DNA of 34,088 nucleotides from Vulcanimicrobiota bacterium. Its GTDB lineage: Bacteria; Vulcanimicrobiota; Vulcanimicrobiia; Vulcanimicrobiales; Vulcanimicrobiaceae. The position numbers and the translations under genes are program-made. How positions within the stretch are numbered: the first letter of the stretch is position 1; the number at the start of each line of letters is the position of its first letter. The stretch covers positions 1-34,088 of the forward strand of contig JAFAMK010000203.1 of the NCBI GenBank assembly GCA_019233415.1, read 5' to 3'. Positions 18,718 through 27,701 of this stretch are shown here, one piece after another. The notes below the pieces were generated by a model. The model did no database searches and was not told the origin of the DNA. It saw only the letters and a program-made list of their open reading frames with translations.

Positions 18718-18900
18718 ATGACCGAACCCGAAGCGGCGCCGGTCGCGGCGCTCCGCGCCCTGACCGTCGCCGATTCGGGTCAAGGACTTGCCGAGTACGG
18801 CCTCATTCTCGGCCTGATCGCCGTCGTCTGTGTCGTGGCGGTCGCATTCCTCAGCGGGCACATCCGCTCGCTCCTCAGCAGCGTCGGGACGAGCATCTGA
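18718..18900 (+). CDS. Flp family type IVb pilin 2
   Basis: MTEPEAAPVAALRALTVADSGQG/LAEYGLILGLIAVVCVVAVAFLSGHIRSLLSSVGTSI; 30 of 37 mature residues identical to pilin 1. Confidence 0.93.
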   Translation: MTEPEAAPVAALRALTVADSGQGLAEYGLILGLIAVVCVVAVAFLSGHIRSLLSSVGTSI

Positions 18901-18901
18901 C

Positions 18902-19396
18902 GTGCTCGTGCTCGTCCTCGTCGCGTTCGCCGCGGTTGCCGCCGTCATCGACGTGCGCTCGCGCCGCATCCCCAACGTTCTCACCGGCGCGCTAGCGCTG
19001 AGCGGGCTCGCCATCCACCTAACGCAAGGTGCCGTTCCCACGCTCATTGCGCTCGCGACGATGCTCGCCGCGTTCGTCCTCGGCACGCTGGCGTTTCAAG
19101 CCGGCTGGTTCGGCGGCGGCGACGTCAAGCTGATCGCCGGTGCCTGCGGCCTCGTCTCCTATCCCGACTGTCTTCCGCTGCTCGCTTACATTCTCGCCGC
19201 CGGCGCCGCGCTGGCGCTCGCCTCCGCCGCGCGCGAAGGCCGGCTCGTCGAGCTGATCCGCAGCACGGCGATCATCGCCGCGCACGGCGGCGGCCCTTCA
19301 CGTCGCAGCCCCCTGCCGTACGGCGTCGCGATCGCCGCGGGCAGCGCCGGCTACGCGCTTGCGACCTTCCTTCCGCTCACCTGGACCACACCATGA
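18902..19396 (+). CDS. cpaA: A24-family prepilin peptidase (CpaA/TadV)
   Basis: Catalytic-type aspartates in 'VIDVRSRRIPNVLT' and 'FGGGDVKLIAGA'; polytopic. GTG start. Confidence 0.9.
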   Translation: MLVLVLVAFAAVAAVIDVRSRRIPNVLTGALALSGLAIHLTQGAVPTLIALATMLAAFVLGTLAFQAGWFGGGDVKLIAGACGLVSYPDCLPLLAYILAAGAALALASAAREGRLVELIRSTAIIAAHGGGPSRRSPLPYGVAIAAGSAGYALATFLPLTWTTP

Positions 19397-20265
19397 ACAT
19401 CCGCCGCATCCCGCTGATCATCGGCCTGCTGCTCGCAGCCGGCACGGGCGTTCTTCTCCTGAACTATCTGGCGTCCGTGCGCGGAAGCGCCGAGCCGAGC
19501 CGCACCGTTCTGGTCGCGGCCGCGGCGCTCACGCCCGGGATGCACGTCACGGACGCCATGGTCACGACGTCGAGCCGGCCCACGAACGTGGTCGATCCCG
19601 ACGCGCTGACCGACCGCCGGCTCGTCGTCGGCAAAGTCGCGCTCATCGGCATCCCCGAAGGCGGCGTCTTCACGCAGGACAAGGTCGGCGCCGACGCAGC
19701 CGCGGCGGTGCCCGGCGATCTCCCCGTCGGGATGCGTGCGGTCAGCATCGCGATCGACCGCGTCAAGGGCGTCTCGGGACTCGTCGCTCCCGGCGACCGC
19801 GTCGACGTCATCGCCGTCCCGCCGCGCGTCGGCAACGAGACGCCCGTCGCCTCGACGATCTTGCGCGGCGTGCTGATCGTCGCCCTCGGCGGCTCCACCG
19901 GCGCGGCGGCCGCGGAGGCGACGCCGAACCCCGATGCGCAGAGCCTCACCACCGTCACGCTTGCGGTCACGCCGCAACAGGCCGACCTGCTCGCTGCGGC
20001 CGACGTCAGCACGACGCTCCGGCTCGCGCTGCGCCCGAAGAGCGAACCGGTCCGCGCCGAGCGCGGCGAACCGCTTCACCTCCCGACCGCGCCGCCGCTG
20101 CCGCAGCAGGCGCCGCCGCTCACGCAGCAGATGCCGCCGGCCATGCCGCAGACGGTCGCCGCCGTGCCGCCGCCGGCGCCGCAGCCCTCGCCGCGCCACC
20201 GCGCCCGGCGCGGCTCGACCGTCATGGTGATCGACGGCGACCAGGTCGAGGACACCCAGCCGTGA
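19393..20265 (+). CDS. cpaB: Flp pilus assembly protein CpaB/RcpC (SAF domain)
   Basis: MNIRRIPLIIGLLLAAGTGVLLLNYLASVRG...VLVAAAALTPGMHVTDAMV...GDLPVGMRAVSIAIDRVKGVSGLVAPGDRVDVIAV; Pro/Gln-rich C-terminal tail. Confidence 0.93.
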   Translation: MNIRRIPLIIGLLLAAGTGVLLLNYLASVRGSAEPSRTVLVAAAALTPGMHVTDAMVTTSSRPTNVVDPDALTDRRLVVGKVALIGIPEGGVFTQDKVGADAAAAVPGDLPVGMRAVSIAIDRVKGVSGLVAPGDRVDVIAVPPRVGNETPVASTILRGVLIVALGGSTGAAAAEATPNPDAQSLTTVTLAVTPQQADLLAAADVSTTLRLALRPKSEPVRAERGEPLHLPTAPPLPQQAPPLTQQMPPAMPQTVAAVPPPAPQPSPRHRARRGSTVMVIDGDQVEDTQP

Positions 20266-22409
20266 TCGACGAGGCCCGCGTCTATCTCGTCGTCGGCGCC
20301 AAGGGCGGCGTCGGCGCAACGACGATCGCGCTCGGGCTGGCCGAGCAGCTCGAGACGACGCGCCCGCGCGTCGTCGTCGACGCCGACTTGGCCGGCCGGC
20401 GCAGCGTCGCGGTCCTCCACGATCTCACCGCCGAGCTGGACACCGGCCGCGTTCGCGGGGACGTGGCGTTCGCGAAGGCGCACGGTTTCACGCTGCTCGA
20501 GCTGGCCCGCACGTACGAAGAAGCGTTTCTGCTCCAAGCCGCCGACGTCGAAGAGGCGACGACGCGGCTGCCGGGCAGCCCCCTCGTCGTCGTCGACGCG
20601 CCGCAGCCGTTCGCGGCGGTCGTCCGCCCGTTCATCTCGCGCGCGGCGCAGATCGTGATCGTCACCGAGCCGACGCTGCTCGGCGTCGCCTCGGCGCGCG
20701 CGATGCTCGCCGCGATGGAGCGCTTCGGCATCCCGACGCAGCGCATCGCCTTCGTTCTCAACAACCCGCACGGCGTCAACGAGCTGCGCCGCAACGAGAT
20801 TCAGCAGGCGCTGAAGATCCCGATCGCGGCCGAGCTGCCGCCCTCGCGCGACCGTGGCTACGGCCGCGCCTTCAAGCAGCTGTGTGCGCACCTGAGCGAG
20901 GCGCCCGACGCGGTGAAGCTGACGACGCTGCGCCAGTCGACCGGCAAGCCGATCGGCGACCGCCGCGAGGAGAAGCGCGACTTCAACGCCGGCCCACCCC
21001 CGCCGAACGCCGCGAACGCCGGAAAAGTCATCCCGATCAACGGCGCGGCGCAGCAGCCGGCGCCGTCGCAGTCGCGGAGCGAACCGCGCCTGGCGACCGC
21101 CGACCGCGAGAAGCTCAAGACCGAGATTCACGCCGTGATGATGCGGCGCATCGACTTCTTCTCGGCGGCGCGCGCGCACAGCGGCACCGCGCAGCTCGCC
21201 GAGCTGCGCACGCAGGTCGACGCGATCGCCGACGAATACCTCGCCGCGCACCGCGGCGTCGCGACGGCTGAGGAGGCCGCGCGCATCCGCGCCGAGGTCG
21301 CCGAAGAGGCGCTCGGTCTCGGCCCGATCGAGAGCCTGCTGGACGATCCCAGCGTCAGCGAAATCATGGTCAACGGCCACGCGAACATCTTCGTCGAGAA
21401 GGGCGGCCACATCGAGCGGACCGTCAAGCAGTTCGCCGACGACCGCCAGGTGCGGCTCGTCATCGAGCGCATCATCGCACCGCTCGGGCGCCGGCTCGAC
21501 GAGTCGAGCCCGATGGTCGACGCGCGCCTCCCCGACGGCTCGCGCGTCAACGCGGTCATCGAACCGCTGGCGATCGACGGGCCGTCGCTGACGATCCGCC
21601 GCTTCGGCAAGACGCGCCTCGACATGAACGGCCTGGTCGAACGCGGCGCGCTGACGCCGGCGATGGCCGACTTCCTGCGCGCCGCCGTCGAAGCGCGGCT
21701 CAACGTCATCGTCTCCGGCGGCACGGGTTCCGGGAAGACGACGCTGCTGAATTCGCTCTCGTCCTTCATCCCGAAGTCCGACCGCATCGTCACCGTCGAA
21801 GACGCCGCCGAGCTGAAGCTCGACCAGCCGCACGTCGTGCGGCTCGAGTCGCGGCCGGCGAACCTCGAAGGAAAGGGCGCGATCTCGATTCGCGACCTCG
21901 TGCGCAACTCGCTGCGCATGCGTCCCGACCGCATCGTCGTCGGCGAGTGCCGCAGCGGCGAGGCGCTCGACATGCTGCAGGCGATGAACACCGGCCACGA
22001 CGGCTCGATGACGACGATCCACGCCAACACGCCGCGCGACGCCTGCGCCCGCGTCGAGACGCTGGTCCTGATGGCCGGCTTCGACCTGCCGGTGCGCGCG
22101 ATCCGCGAGCAGATCGCCGGCGCGATCGACGTGATCGTGCAGGTCGCGCGCCTGCGCGACGGCTCGCGCAAGGTGACGGCGATCAGCGAGCTGGTCGGGA
22201 TGGAAGGCGAGGTCGTCACGATGCAAGAGCTGGTGCGCTTCGAGCAGCAGGGCCTCGACGCGCAGGGCACCGTCAAGGGCGAGTTCGTGATGAGCGGCGT
22301 CCAGCCGGCCTGCCTGCGGCGCTTCGAAGAAGTCGGCGTCGCATTCGACGCGGGCCTCTTCAGCACGGCGCCCGGCCGCAAGGCCGTGGGGACGACATGG
22401 CTGCGCTAA
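20262..22409 (+). CDS. CpaE/TadZ-CpaF/TadA fusion: ParA/MinD-like ATPase joined to the pilus secretion ATPase
   Basis: One uninterrupted frame of 715 codons. N-terminal deviant Walker A 'VVGAKGGVGATTIALGLAEQLE', linker 'FNAGPPPPNAANAGKVIPINGAAQQPAPSQSRSEP', then CpaF 'LGLGPIESLLDDPSVSEIMVNG', Walker A 'VSGGTGSGKTTLLNSLS', 'RMRPDRIVVGECRSGEALDMLQAMNTGHDGSMTTIHANTPRD'. Confidence 0.92.
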   Translation: MIDEARVYLVVGAKGGVGATTIALGLAEQLETTRPRVVVDADLAGRRSVAVLHDLTAELDTGRVRGDVAFAKAHGFTLLELARTYEEAFLLQAADVEEATTRLPGSPLVVVDAPQPFAAVVRPFISRAAQIVIVTEPTLLGVASARAMLAAMERFGIPTQRIAFVLNNPHGVNELRRNEIQQALKIPIAAELPPSRDRGYGRAFKQLCAHLSEAPDAVKLTTLRQSTGKPIGDRREEKRDFNAGPPPPNAANAGKVIPINGAAQQPAPSQSRSEPRLATADREKLKTEIHAVMMRRIDFFSAARAHSGTAQLAELRTQVDAIADEYLAAHRGVATAEEAARIRAEVAEEALGLGPIESLLDDPSVSEIMVNGHANIFVEKGGHIERTVKQFADDRQVRLVIERIIAPLGRRLDESSPMVDARLPDGSRVNAVIEPLAIDGPSLTIRRFGKTRLDMNGLVERGALTPAMADFLRAAVEARLNVIVSGGTGSGKTTLLNSLSSFIPKSDRIVTVEDAAELKLDQPHVVRLESRPANLEGKGAISIRDLVRNSLRMRPDRIVVGECRSGEALDMLQAMNTGHDGSMTTIHANTPRDACARVETLVLMAGFDLPVRAIREQIAGAIDVIVQVARLRDGSRKVTAISELVGMEGEVVTMQELVRFEQQGLDAQGTVKGEFVMSGVQPACLRRFEEVGVAFDAGLFSTAPGRKAVGTTWLR

Positions 22410-23260
22410 TCACCCCGTTCGCGATCATCGCCGGCGGGATCGGCGCGATCGCCCTCGTCTTCTATTCGTTCCGCCGCGCGATCACCGCGCGCGCCGAGAA
22501 GTTCGGCGCGCGCTTCGCGGCCGACCTCGAGGTCGCCGGGATGACGATCTCGCCGCAGACCTTCACCTTCGCGCTCGTCGGCGCCGGAGCCGGCCTCTGG
22601 GTCGCGCTGCTGCTGATGCTGAGCCCGCCGCCGCTGGTCGCGCTCCCCGCGCTCGTGGTGTGCGTCGCGCTCGTCGTCCACGTCGGCGGCACCTTCGTCA
22701 AAGCGCGCCGCGGGAAGCGCGTCGCCGCGTTCCACGACCAACTCGAAACCGTGCTGCGCACGATCTCGGGCGGCGTGCGCGTCGGCCTCGGCCTGCGCCA
22801 GGCGCTGATCCTCGTCGGCGAGCAGTGCCAGGATCCGGCGCGCTACGAGTTTCTGCGCGTCGTCGGCTTGACCAACATCGGCGTCTCGATGCTCGACGCG
22901 CTCGACGACCTCGCGCGCCGCATGACCAACCCGGAGACGGCGATGCTGACCCGCGTGATTCGCGTGCAGGCGCAGACCGGCGGCGACCTCGCCGGCGTCC
23001 TCGAAAGCCTCGCCGCGACGATCCGCGACCGCCGCCGGCTGCGCCGCCGCATCGGCGCGATCACCGCGCAGGGGCGCGCGACGGGCTGGCTGCTCGGGCT
23101 CATGCCGATCGGCGTCGGCGGCTTCGTCTTCCTCACGCAGCCGAATCTGCGCGACGCCATGCTGCACACCATCATCGGAAACATCGCGCTCGCCGTCGCG
23201 CTCCTGCTCGACGGTCTGGCGGTGTTCTGCCTGATGAAGATCGTGAAGATCGACCCGTGA
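22397..23260 (+). CDS. tadB: Flp pilus assembly inner-membrane protein TadB
   Basis: T2SSF domain: FHDQLETVLRTISGGVRVGLGLRQALILVGEQ...TNPETAMLTRVIRVQAQTGGDLAGVLESLAATIRDRRRLRRRIGAITAQGR. Overlaps the cpaF end by 13 nt. Confidence 0.92.
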   Translation: MAALITPFAIIAGGIGAIALVFYSFRRAITARAEKFGARFAADLEVAGMTISPQTFTFALVGAGAGLWVALLLMLSPPPLVALPALVVCVALVVHVGGTFVKARRGKRVAAFHDQLETVLRTISGGVRVGLGLRQALILVGEQCQDPARYEFLRVVGLTNIGVSMLDALDDLARRMTNPETAMLTRVIRVQAQTGGDLAGVLESLAATIRDRRRLRRRIGAITAQGRATGWLLGLMPIGVGGFVFLTQPNLRDAMLHTIIGNIALAVALLLDGLAVFCLMKIVKIDP

Positions 23261-24117
23261 CGCACACGCCGTTCACGCAGTTCGTGCCCTACGCGATCGT
23301 CGCGATGGGCGTCGGCGCGGTCTTCCTGCTCACGACCGCGGCGATGCCGCACCGGACGGCGCTGACCCGCCGCATCGAGAAGCTCGACGCGCCGTCGGAC
23401 CGCCGCGAGCTGATCATCCAGCAGATCGTCAACAGCAAGGCGTCCTCGACGCTCGCGCAGCGGCTCGCCGAGGCGGGCTGGTACGGCGTCACGCCGGCGG
23501 CGATGAAGATTCGTGGCTTCGTCGCGATGGGCGTCGGCGCCGTGCTCGGCCTGATCCTCGCGATGCTCGTGCACGGCGGCATCCTCGGGCTCATCCTGGG
23601 CGGGTTCTTCACGCTCGTCGCGTGGCGGTTCCCGGCGATCGGACTCTCCCGCGCGATCAAGCTGCGCAAGGAAGAGCTGGGCCGCGAGTTGCCCGACTTC
23701 CTCGACCTGCTCTCGACGACCGTGCAGGCCGGTCTTGCCCTGAACGCCGCGATGCTGCAGGCCGCCGACGCGACGTTCGGCGCGCTGCGCGAAGAGCTGT
23801 ACGCCACGCTGACCGAGGTCAAGCTCGGCCGCTCGCGCAGCGAGGCGCTCACCGCGCTGGCGGACCGCGTCAACGAACCGGCGGTTCGCACGATGGTCAC
23901 CGCGATCGTGCAGGCCGAAAAGCTCGGCTCGAACCTCGGCGGCGCGCTGCAAGAGCTGGCGAAAGACACCCGCGACCGGCGCTGGATCCTCGCGGAAGAG
24001 CGCGCCGCCAAGCTGCCCGTCACGATGATCATCCCGATGGCGCTGTTCATGCTGCCCTCGCTGTACCTGATGATCTTCGGTCCCGTCGCCGCGCTGCTGC
24101 TGAGGCCGCACACGTGA
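23257..24117 (+). CDS. tadC: Flp pilus assembly inner-membrane protein TadC
   Basis: T2SSF domain: LPDFLDLLSTTVQAGLALNAAMLQAADATFG...VRTMVTAIVQAEKLGSNLGGALQELAKDTRDRRWILAEERAAKLPVTMIIPMALFMLPSLYLMIFGP. GTG start. Confidence 0.92.
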   Translation: MTHTPFTQFVPYAIVAMGVGAVFLLTTAAMPHRTALTRRIEKLDAPSDRRELIIQQIVNSKASSTLAQRLAEAGWYGVTPAAMKIRGFVAMGVGAVLGLILAMLVHGGILGLILGGFFTLVAWRFPAIGLSRAIKLRKEELGRELPDFLDLLSTTVQAGLALNAAMLQAADATFGALREELYATLTEVKLGRSRSEALTALADRVNEPAVRTMVTAIVQAEKLGSNLGGALQELAKDTRDRRWILAEERAAKLPVTMIIPMALFMLPSLYLMIFGPVAALLLRPHT

Positions 24118-24722
24118 ACCTGCTGATCGTCTGCGCTCCCGTGCTCGGCGCGTTCGCCGCGTGGTCCGGCGCGATTCTGGGCGAACTCGCCTGCGAAGGG
24201 CGCGCGCCGTTCGCCGACGGCCCCGCGCCGGTCGCGTACGCGCGCGGTCATTTCGCGCTCGGCGGCCTGGTCGCGGGCGTGCTCGCGAACGCGCTGGGCG
24301 CCGACGTCGCGCAGCTCGCCTTGCTCACGCTCGCGATCCTCGCGCTCGCGGCGTGCTCGGCCGCCGACCTGCGCTGCGGGCAGATTCCGGACGCGTGCTC
24401 GCTCGGCGGCCTCGTGCTCGTCGTCGGCCTGGGCGCGTTCGCGAACGACGCCGCGCCGGCGCTCGGCGCACTCGTGATCGGCATTCCGTTCGCGCTCGCC
24501 GCGGCGGCGACGCGCGGCCGCGCGATCGGCTGGGGCGACGTCAAGGTCGCCGCGCTCGGCGGCGCGCTGCTGGGCGCGGGCAACGCAACGCTCGCGTTCG
24601 CGCTCGCCGCTGCCGCCGCGTACCTCGTCGCACGCCGCGTGCGCGCGCTGCGCCGGCCGATCGCGTTCGGGCCGTTCCTCGCGGCGTCGATCCTGCTCGT
24701 CGCGCTCGGCGGGACGGTATGA
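24114..24722 (+). CDS. Second A24-family prepilin peptidase
   Basis: Aspartates in 'SAADLRCGQIPDACSL' and 'IGWGDVKVAALGGALLGAG'; polytopic. GTG start overlapping the tadC stop. Confidence 0.82.
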   Translation: MNLLIVCAPVLGAFAAWSGAILGELACEGRAPFADGPAPVAYARGHFALGGLVAGVLANALGADVAQLALLTLAILALAACSAADLRCGQIPDACSLGGLVLVVGLGAFANDAAPALGALVIGIPFALAAAATRGRAIGWGDVKVAALGGALLGAGNATLAFALAAAAAYLVARRVRALRRPIAFGPFLAASILLVALGGTV

Positions 24723-25081
24723 CGATGGCCGCACTCAAGAACCACAGCACGCGCACGATCGTCGCGACGCGGATCGGTCGGCCGATGAACTTCCTCGCGC
24801 GACTCGTCGGGCTGATCGGCCGCCGCGACATCGAGCCCGACGAAGGGCTCTGGTTCGAGCGCTGCACGTCGATCCACACGTTCGGGATGCGCTCGGCGAT
24901 CGACGTCGTCTTCGCGGACGCGCGCGGCCGCGTCCTCGCCTTGAAGAACCGCCTCGTACCGGGCCGGATCGCGTTCGCGCCGCCTGGCGCGACGACCATC
25001 GTCGAGCTGGGCCCGGGTGCGCTCGACCGCCTGACGATCCTCGTCGGCGACCAGCTCGAGTTGGTCGACCCGCTCGGATGA
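24719..25081 (+). CDS. DUF192 family protein
   Basis: GRPMNFLARLVGLIGRRDIEPDEGLWFERCTSIHTFGMRSAIDVVFADARGRVLALKNRLVPGRIAFAPPGATTIVELGPGALD. Confidence 0.85.
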   Translation: MTMAALKNHSTRTIVATRIGRPMNFLARLVGLIGRRDIEPDEGLWFERCTSIHTFGMRSAIDVVFADARGRVLALKNRLVPGRIAFAPPGATTIVELGPGALDRLTILVGDQLELVDPLG

Positions 25082-27681
25082 GAACGGTCGACGGCGTGAT
25101 CGCGCGCATTTGCCTGGGGCTGCTGTTCGGCGTCCTCGCCGCGATCGGGCTGTTCAACCTGTACGCGCTCGCGTCTGCGTTCGAAAACACCGAGCTGCTC
25201 AGCTCGAGCCTCGGCCGCGCCGATCAGTACCGGCAACTCGCCTACGCCGCCGACGAAGAGTACGTCGCGCTCCTGATGGACCACGCCCGCCTGCCGGGTG
25301 CCGCCGAGCGCTTTCACCGCGGCAACGCGCTGTTCGCCATCGCGGTGCACGACATGTGGCAGGAACACTTCATGGACGACGCGATCCGGCTGCACGACAT
25401 CGAGACGCGGCACGCCACGGTCGTCGTCGCGGGCGACGTCACGATCAACTTGCGCGCACGCGGCGCGGTGGCCGCGGCCGACCGCTACGAAGCCACGGCC
25501 GTCACACCGGCGGCCACGTCGCTGCGTGACATCCTCGACGAGCTCGCGCGCATCTCCTACAAGGAGAGCAAGGACAAGCAGCGCCGCGCCGGCGCAACCT
25601 CGATCCGCGTCCAGGAGGGAAGCGGGCTCATGACACTGTTCGGCATCATGCTGATGGGCGCGCTTGCGTTCATGCTGATCGAGTACGTCCGGCGGCTGAC
25701 CGAGGCGCGGCAAGCCGCGCTCGCCGCCAGCGCCTCGAAGGGCCAGTTCCTGGCGAAGATGAGCCACGAGATTCGCACGCCGCTGCACGGGATCATCAGC
25801 ACGACGCAGCTGCTGCTCACCTCGGCGCTCGGCCCGCGGCAGCGCCGCCTCGCAACGATCATCGGCCGCTCGGGGCGCACGCTGCTCGAGATCATCGACG
25901 AGATCCTCGACCTCTCGAAGCTCGAAGCCGGCAAGCTGAAGCTCGAAGCGATCGACTTCAACCTGTGCGACGTCATCGAAGAGGTCATCGACACGTTCGC
26001 CGAGCAGGCCGCGAAGAAAGGGCTCACGCTGCGCGCGAAGATCACGCAGACACCGCAGGCGTGCGTCGTCGGCGACCCGGTCCGCGTCCGCCAGATCGTC
26101 ACCAACCTCGTCTCCAACGCGGTCAAGTTCACCGAGCGCGGCGACGTCTCGGTCGAGCTGCGCTTCCCGCACGACGACGGCGCGCACGTCGTGAGCGAGA
26201 TCGTCGTGCGCGACACCGGCATCGGGATCGCCGACGCCTTCAAGGACCGCCTGTTCGAGTCGTTCTCGCAGGCCGACGACGCGACGACGCGGCGCTTCGG
26301 CGGGACGGGCCTCGGCCTGGCGATCGTCAAGCAGATCGTCGACCTGCTGGGCGGCGAGATCCACGCCGAGAGCACGCTCGGCAAAGGCACCGTCTTCTCG
26401 CTCTTCGTGCCGTTCGACAAGGGAGACCCGTGCGGCGCGGCCAGCTGCCAGCCGCCCCAGCAGCTGAACGGATTGCGCTGCCTGGTCGTCGAGGGCGACG
26501 TCTGGAGCCGCGAGTCGCTGCGCGAACAGCTCGAGCGCTGGCACGCGCACTGCAGCGTCGCGAGCAGCGGCGAAGAGGCGCTCGCGATCCTGCATTCCGA
26601 CGACACGTTCAGCGCGGCGTTCGTCGCCTCGTCGCTGAGCGACATGACGGCGCTCGAGCTGATCGAGCGCGTGCGTTCGGCGGAGGTCGCGACGGCGACG
26701 TCGTTCGCCGTGATGGGCAGCCTGCGCGAGCACCGCGACGACGACGCGATCGCGCGCCTGCGGATCGACGACTGGCTGTATGCGCCGATCCGCTCTTCCG
26801 ACGTCTACAACGTCCTCGTTCGCATGATCGAGACGCCGGTCGCCGTGCACGAGGCGGCGCCGGAGCCAGCATCCGCGCCGGCTTCGGAAACGCCGCCGCC
26901 GGCCGCGCACCAGAGCGCGCGTATCCTGCTCGCCGAGGACAACCTCGTCAACCAGGAAGTCATGTACGAGACGGCCGCGTACCTGGGCTACCGCATCACG
27001 GTCGTCGCGAACGGCGCCGAGGCGGTCGAGGCGGTGCGCAACGGCGAGTTCGATCTCGTGCTGATGGACTGCCACATGCCGGTGCTGGACGGCTACGCCG
27101 CGACCGCGGCGATCCGCGATCTCGAGCGGGCGAACCCCGCGCGCCGGCGGACCCCCATCGTCGCGCTCAGTGCGAACGCGATGGACGACGACAAACGACG
27201 CTGCCTGGAGGCCGGGATGGACGATCATTTGGCAAAGCCGTTCGCGCTGCAAGACCTGCGCGCGACGATCGAGCAGTGGGCCGGCGCACCGCCGCCCGTC
27301 CCGGAGGAACGCGAGCCCGCCATCGACCCGCGCGCGCTCGAACGGATCGCCGCGCTGCGGCGCCCCGGCCGTCCCGATCCCGTCGCGCGAATCGTCGCCA
27401 GCTTCCTGAACGACATGCCCGTGCAGCTCGACGCGCTCTCCGAGGCCATCAACGAGGGCGCGTTCGGCGCGCTGCGCGACGGCGCGCACAGCCTCAAGTC
27501 CAGCAGCGCGAACGTCGGGGCGACGAAGCTCGCCGCGCTCTTCCGCGAGCTCGAACGCCAGGGCACCGAGCGCGACGGCGTCGCCGCACCCGCCACGCTG
27601 CGCGCGATCCACGCCGAGTACGCGATCGTCACCGAGCAGCTCACCACCTACCTCGCGCCCGGCGAACCCGGCGCCGTCTGA
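25078..27681 (+). CDS. Hybrid sensor histidine kinase (TM sensor, HisKA, HATPase_c, degenerate REC, REC, Hpt)
   Basis: HisKA 'FLAKMSHEIRTPLHGIISTTQLLL'; HATPase 'RFGGTGLGLAIVKQIVDLLGG'; canonical REC 'ILLAEDNLVNQEVMYETAAYLGY...FDLVLMDCHMPVLDGYAATAAIR...DDHLAKPF'; Hpt 'DGAHSLKSSSANVGATKLAALFRELE'. Confidence 0.93.
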   Translation: MRTVDGVIARICLGLLFGVLAAIGLFNLYALASAFENTELLSSSLGRADQYRQLAYAADEEYVALLMDHARLPGAAERFHRGNALFAIAVHDMWQEHFMDDAIRLHDIETRHATVVVAGDVTINLRARGAVAAADRYEATAVTPAATSLRDILDELARISYKESKDKQRRAGATSIRVQEGSGLMTLFGIMLMGALAFMLIEYVRRLTEARQAALAASASKGQFLAKMSHEIRTPLHGIISTTQLLLTSALGPRQRRLATIIGRSGRTLLEIIDEILDLSKLEAGKLKLEAIDFNLCDVIEEVIDTFAEQAAKKGLTLRAKITQTPQACVVGDPVRVRQIVTNLVSNAVKFTERGDVSVELRFPHDDGAHVVSEIVVRDTGIGIADAFKDRLFESFSQADDATTRRFGGTGLGLAIVKQIVDLLGGEIHAESTLGKGTVFSLFVPFDKGDPCGAASCQPPQQLNGLRCLVVEGDVWSRESLREQLERWHAHCSVASSGEEALAILHSDDTFSAAFVASSLSDMTALELIERVRSAEVATATSFAVMGSLREHRDDDAIARLRIDDWLYAPIRSSDVYNVLVRMIETPVAVHEAAPEPASAPASETPPPAAHQSARILLAEDNLVNQEVMYETAAYLGYRITVVANGAEAVEAVRNGEFDLVLMDCHMPVLDGYAATAAIRDLERANPARRRTPIVALSANAMDDDKRRCLEAGMDDHLAKPFALQDLRATIEQWAGAPPPVPEEREPAIDPRALERIAALRRPGRPDPVARIVASFLNDMPVQLDALSEAINEGAFGALRDGAHSLKSSSANVGATKLAALFRELERQGTERDGVAAPATLRAIHAEYAIVTEQLTTYLAPGEPGAV

Positions 27682-27701
27682 CCGAAAAGGCCCCCGAACC
27701 A

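Noticed and set aside
20070-20215. Repetitive GCC/CCG-rich tract in cpaB
   Set aside because: Encodes the Pro/Gln-rich CpaB tail (PPLPQQAPPLTQQMPPAMPQ); ordinary low-complexity linker rather than a DNA repeat element.
20076-22226. 716-aa minus-strand ORF
   Set aside because: Antisense to the CpaE-CpaF fusion; mirror-frame artefact.
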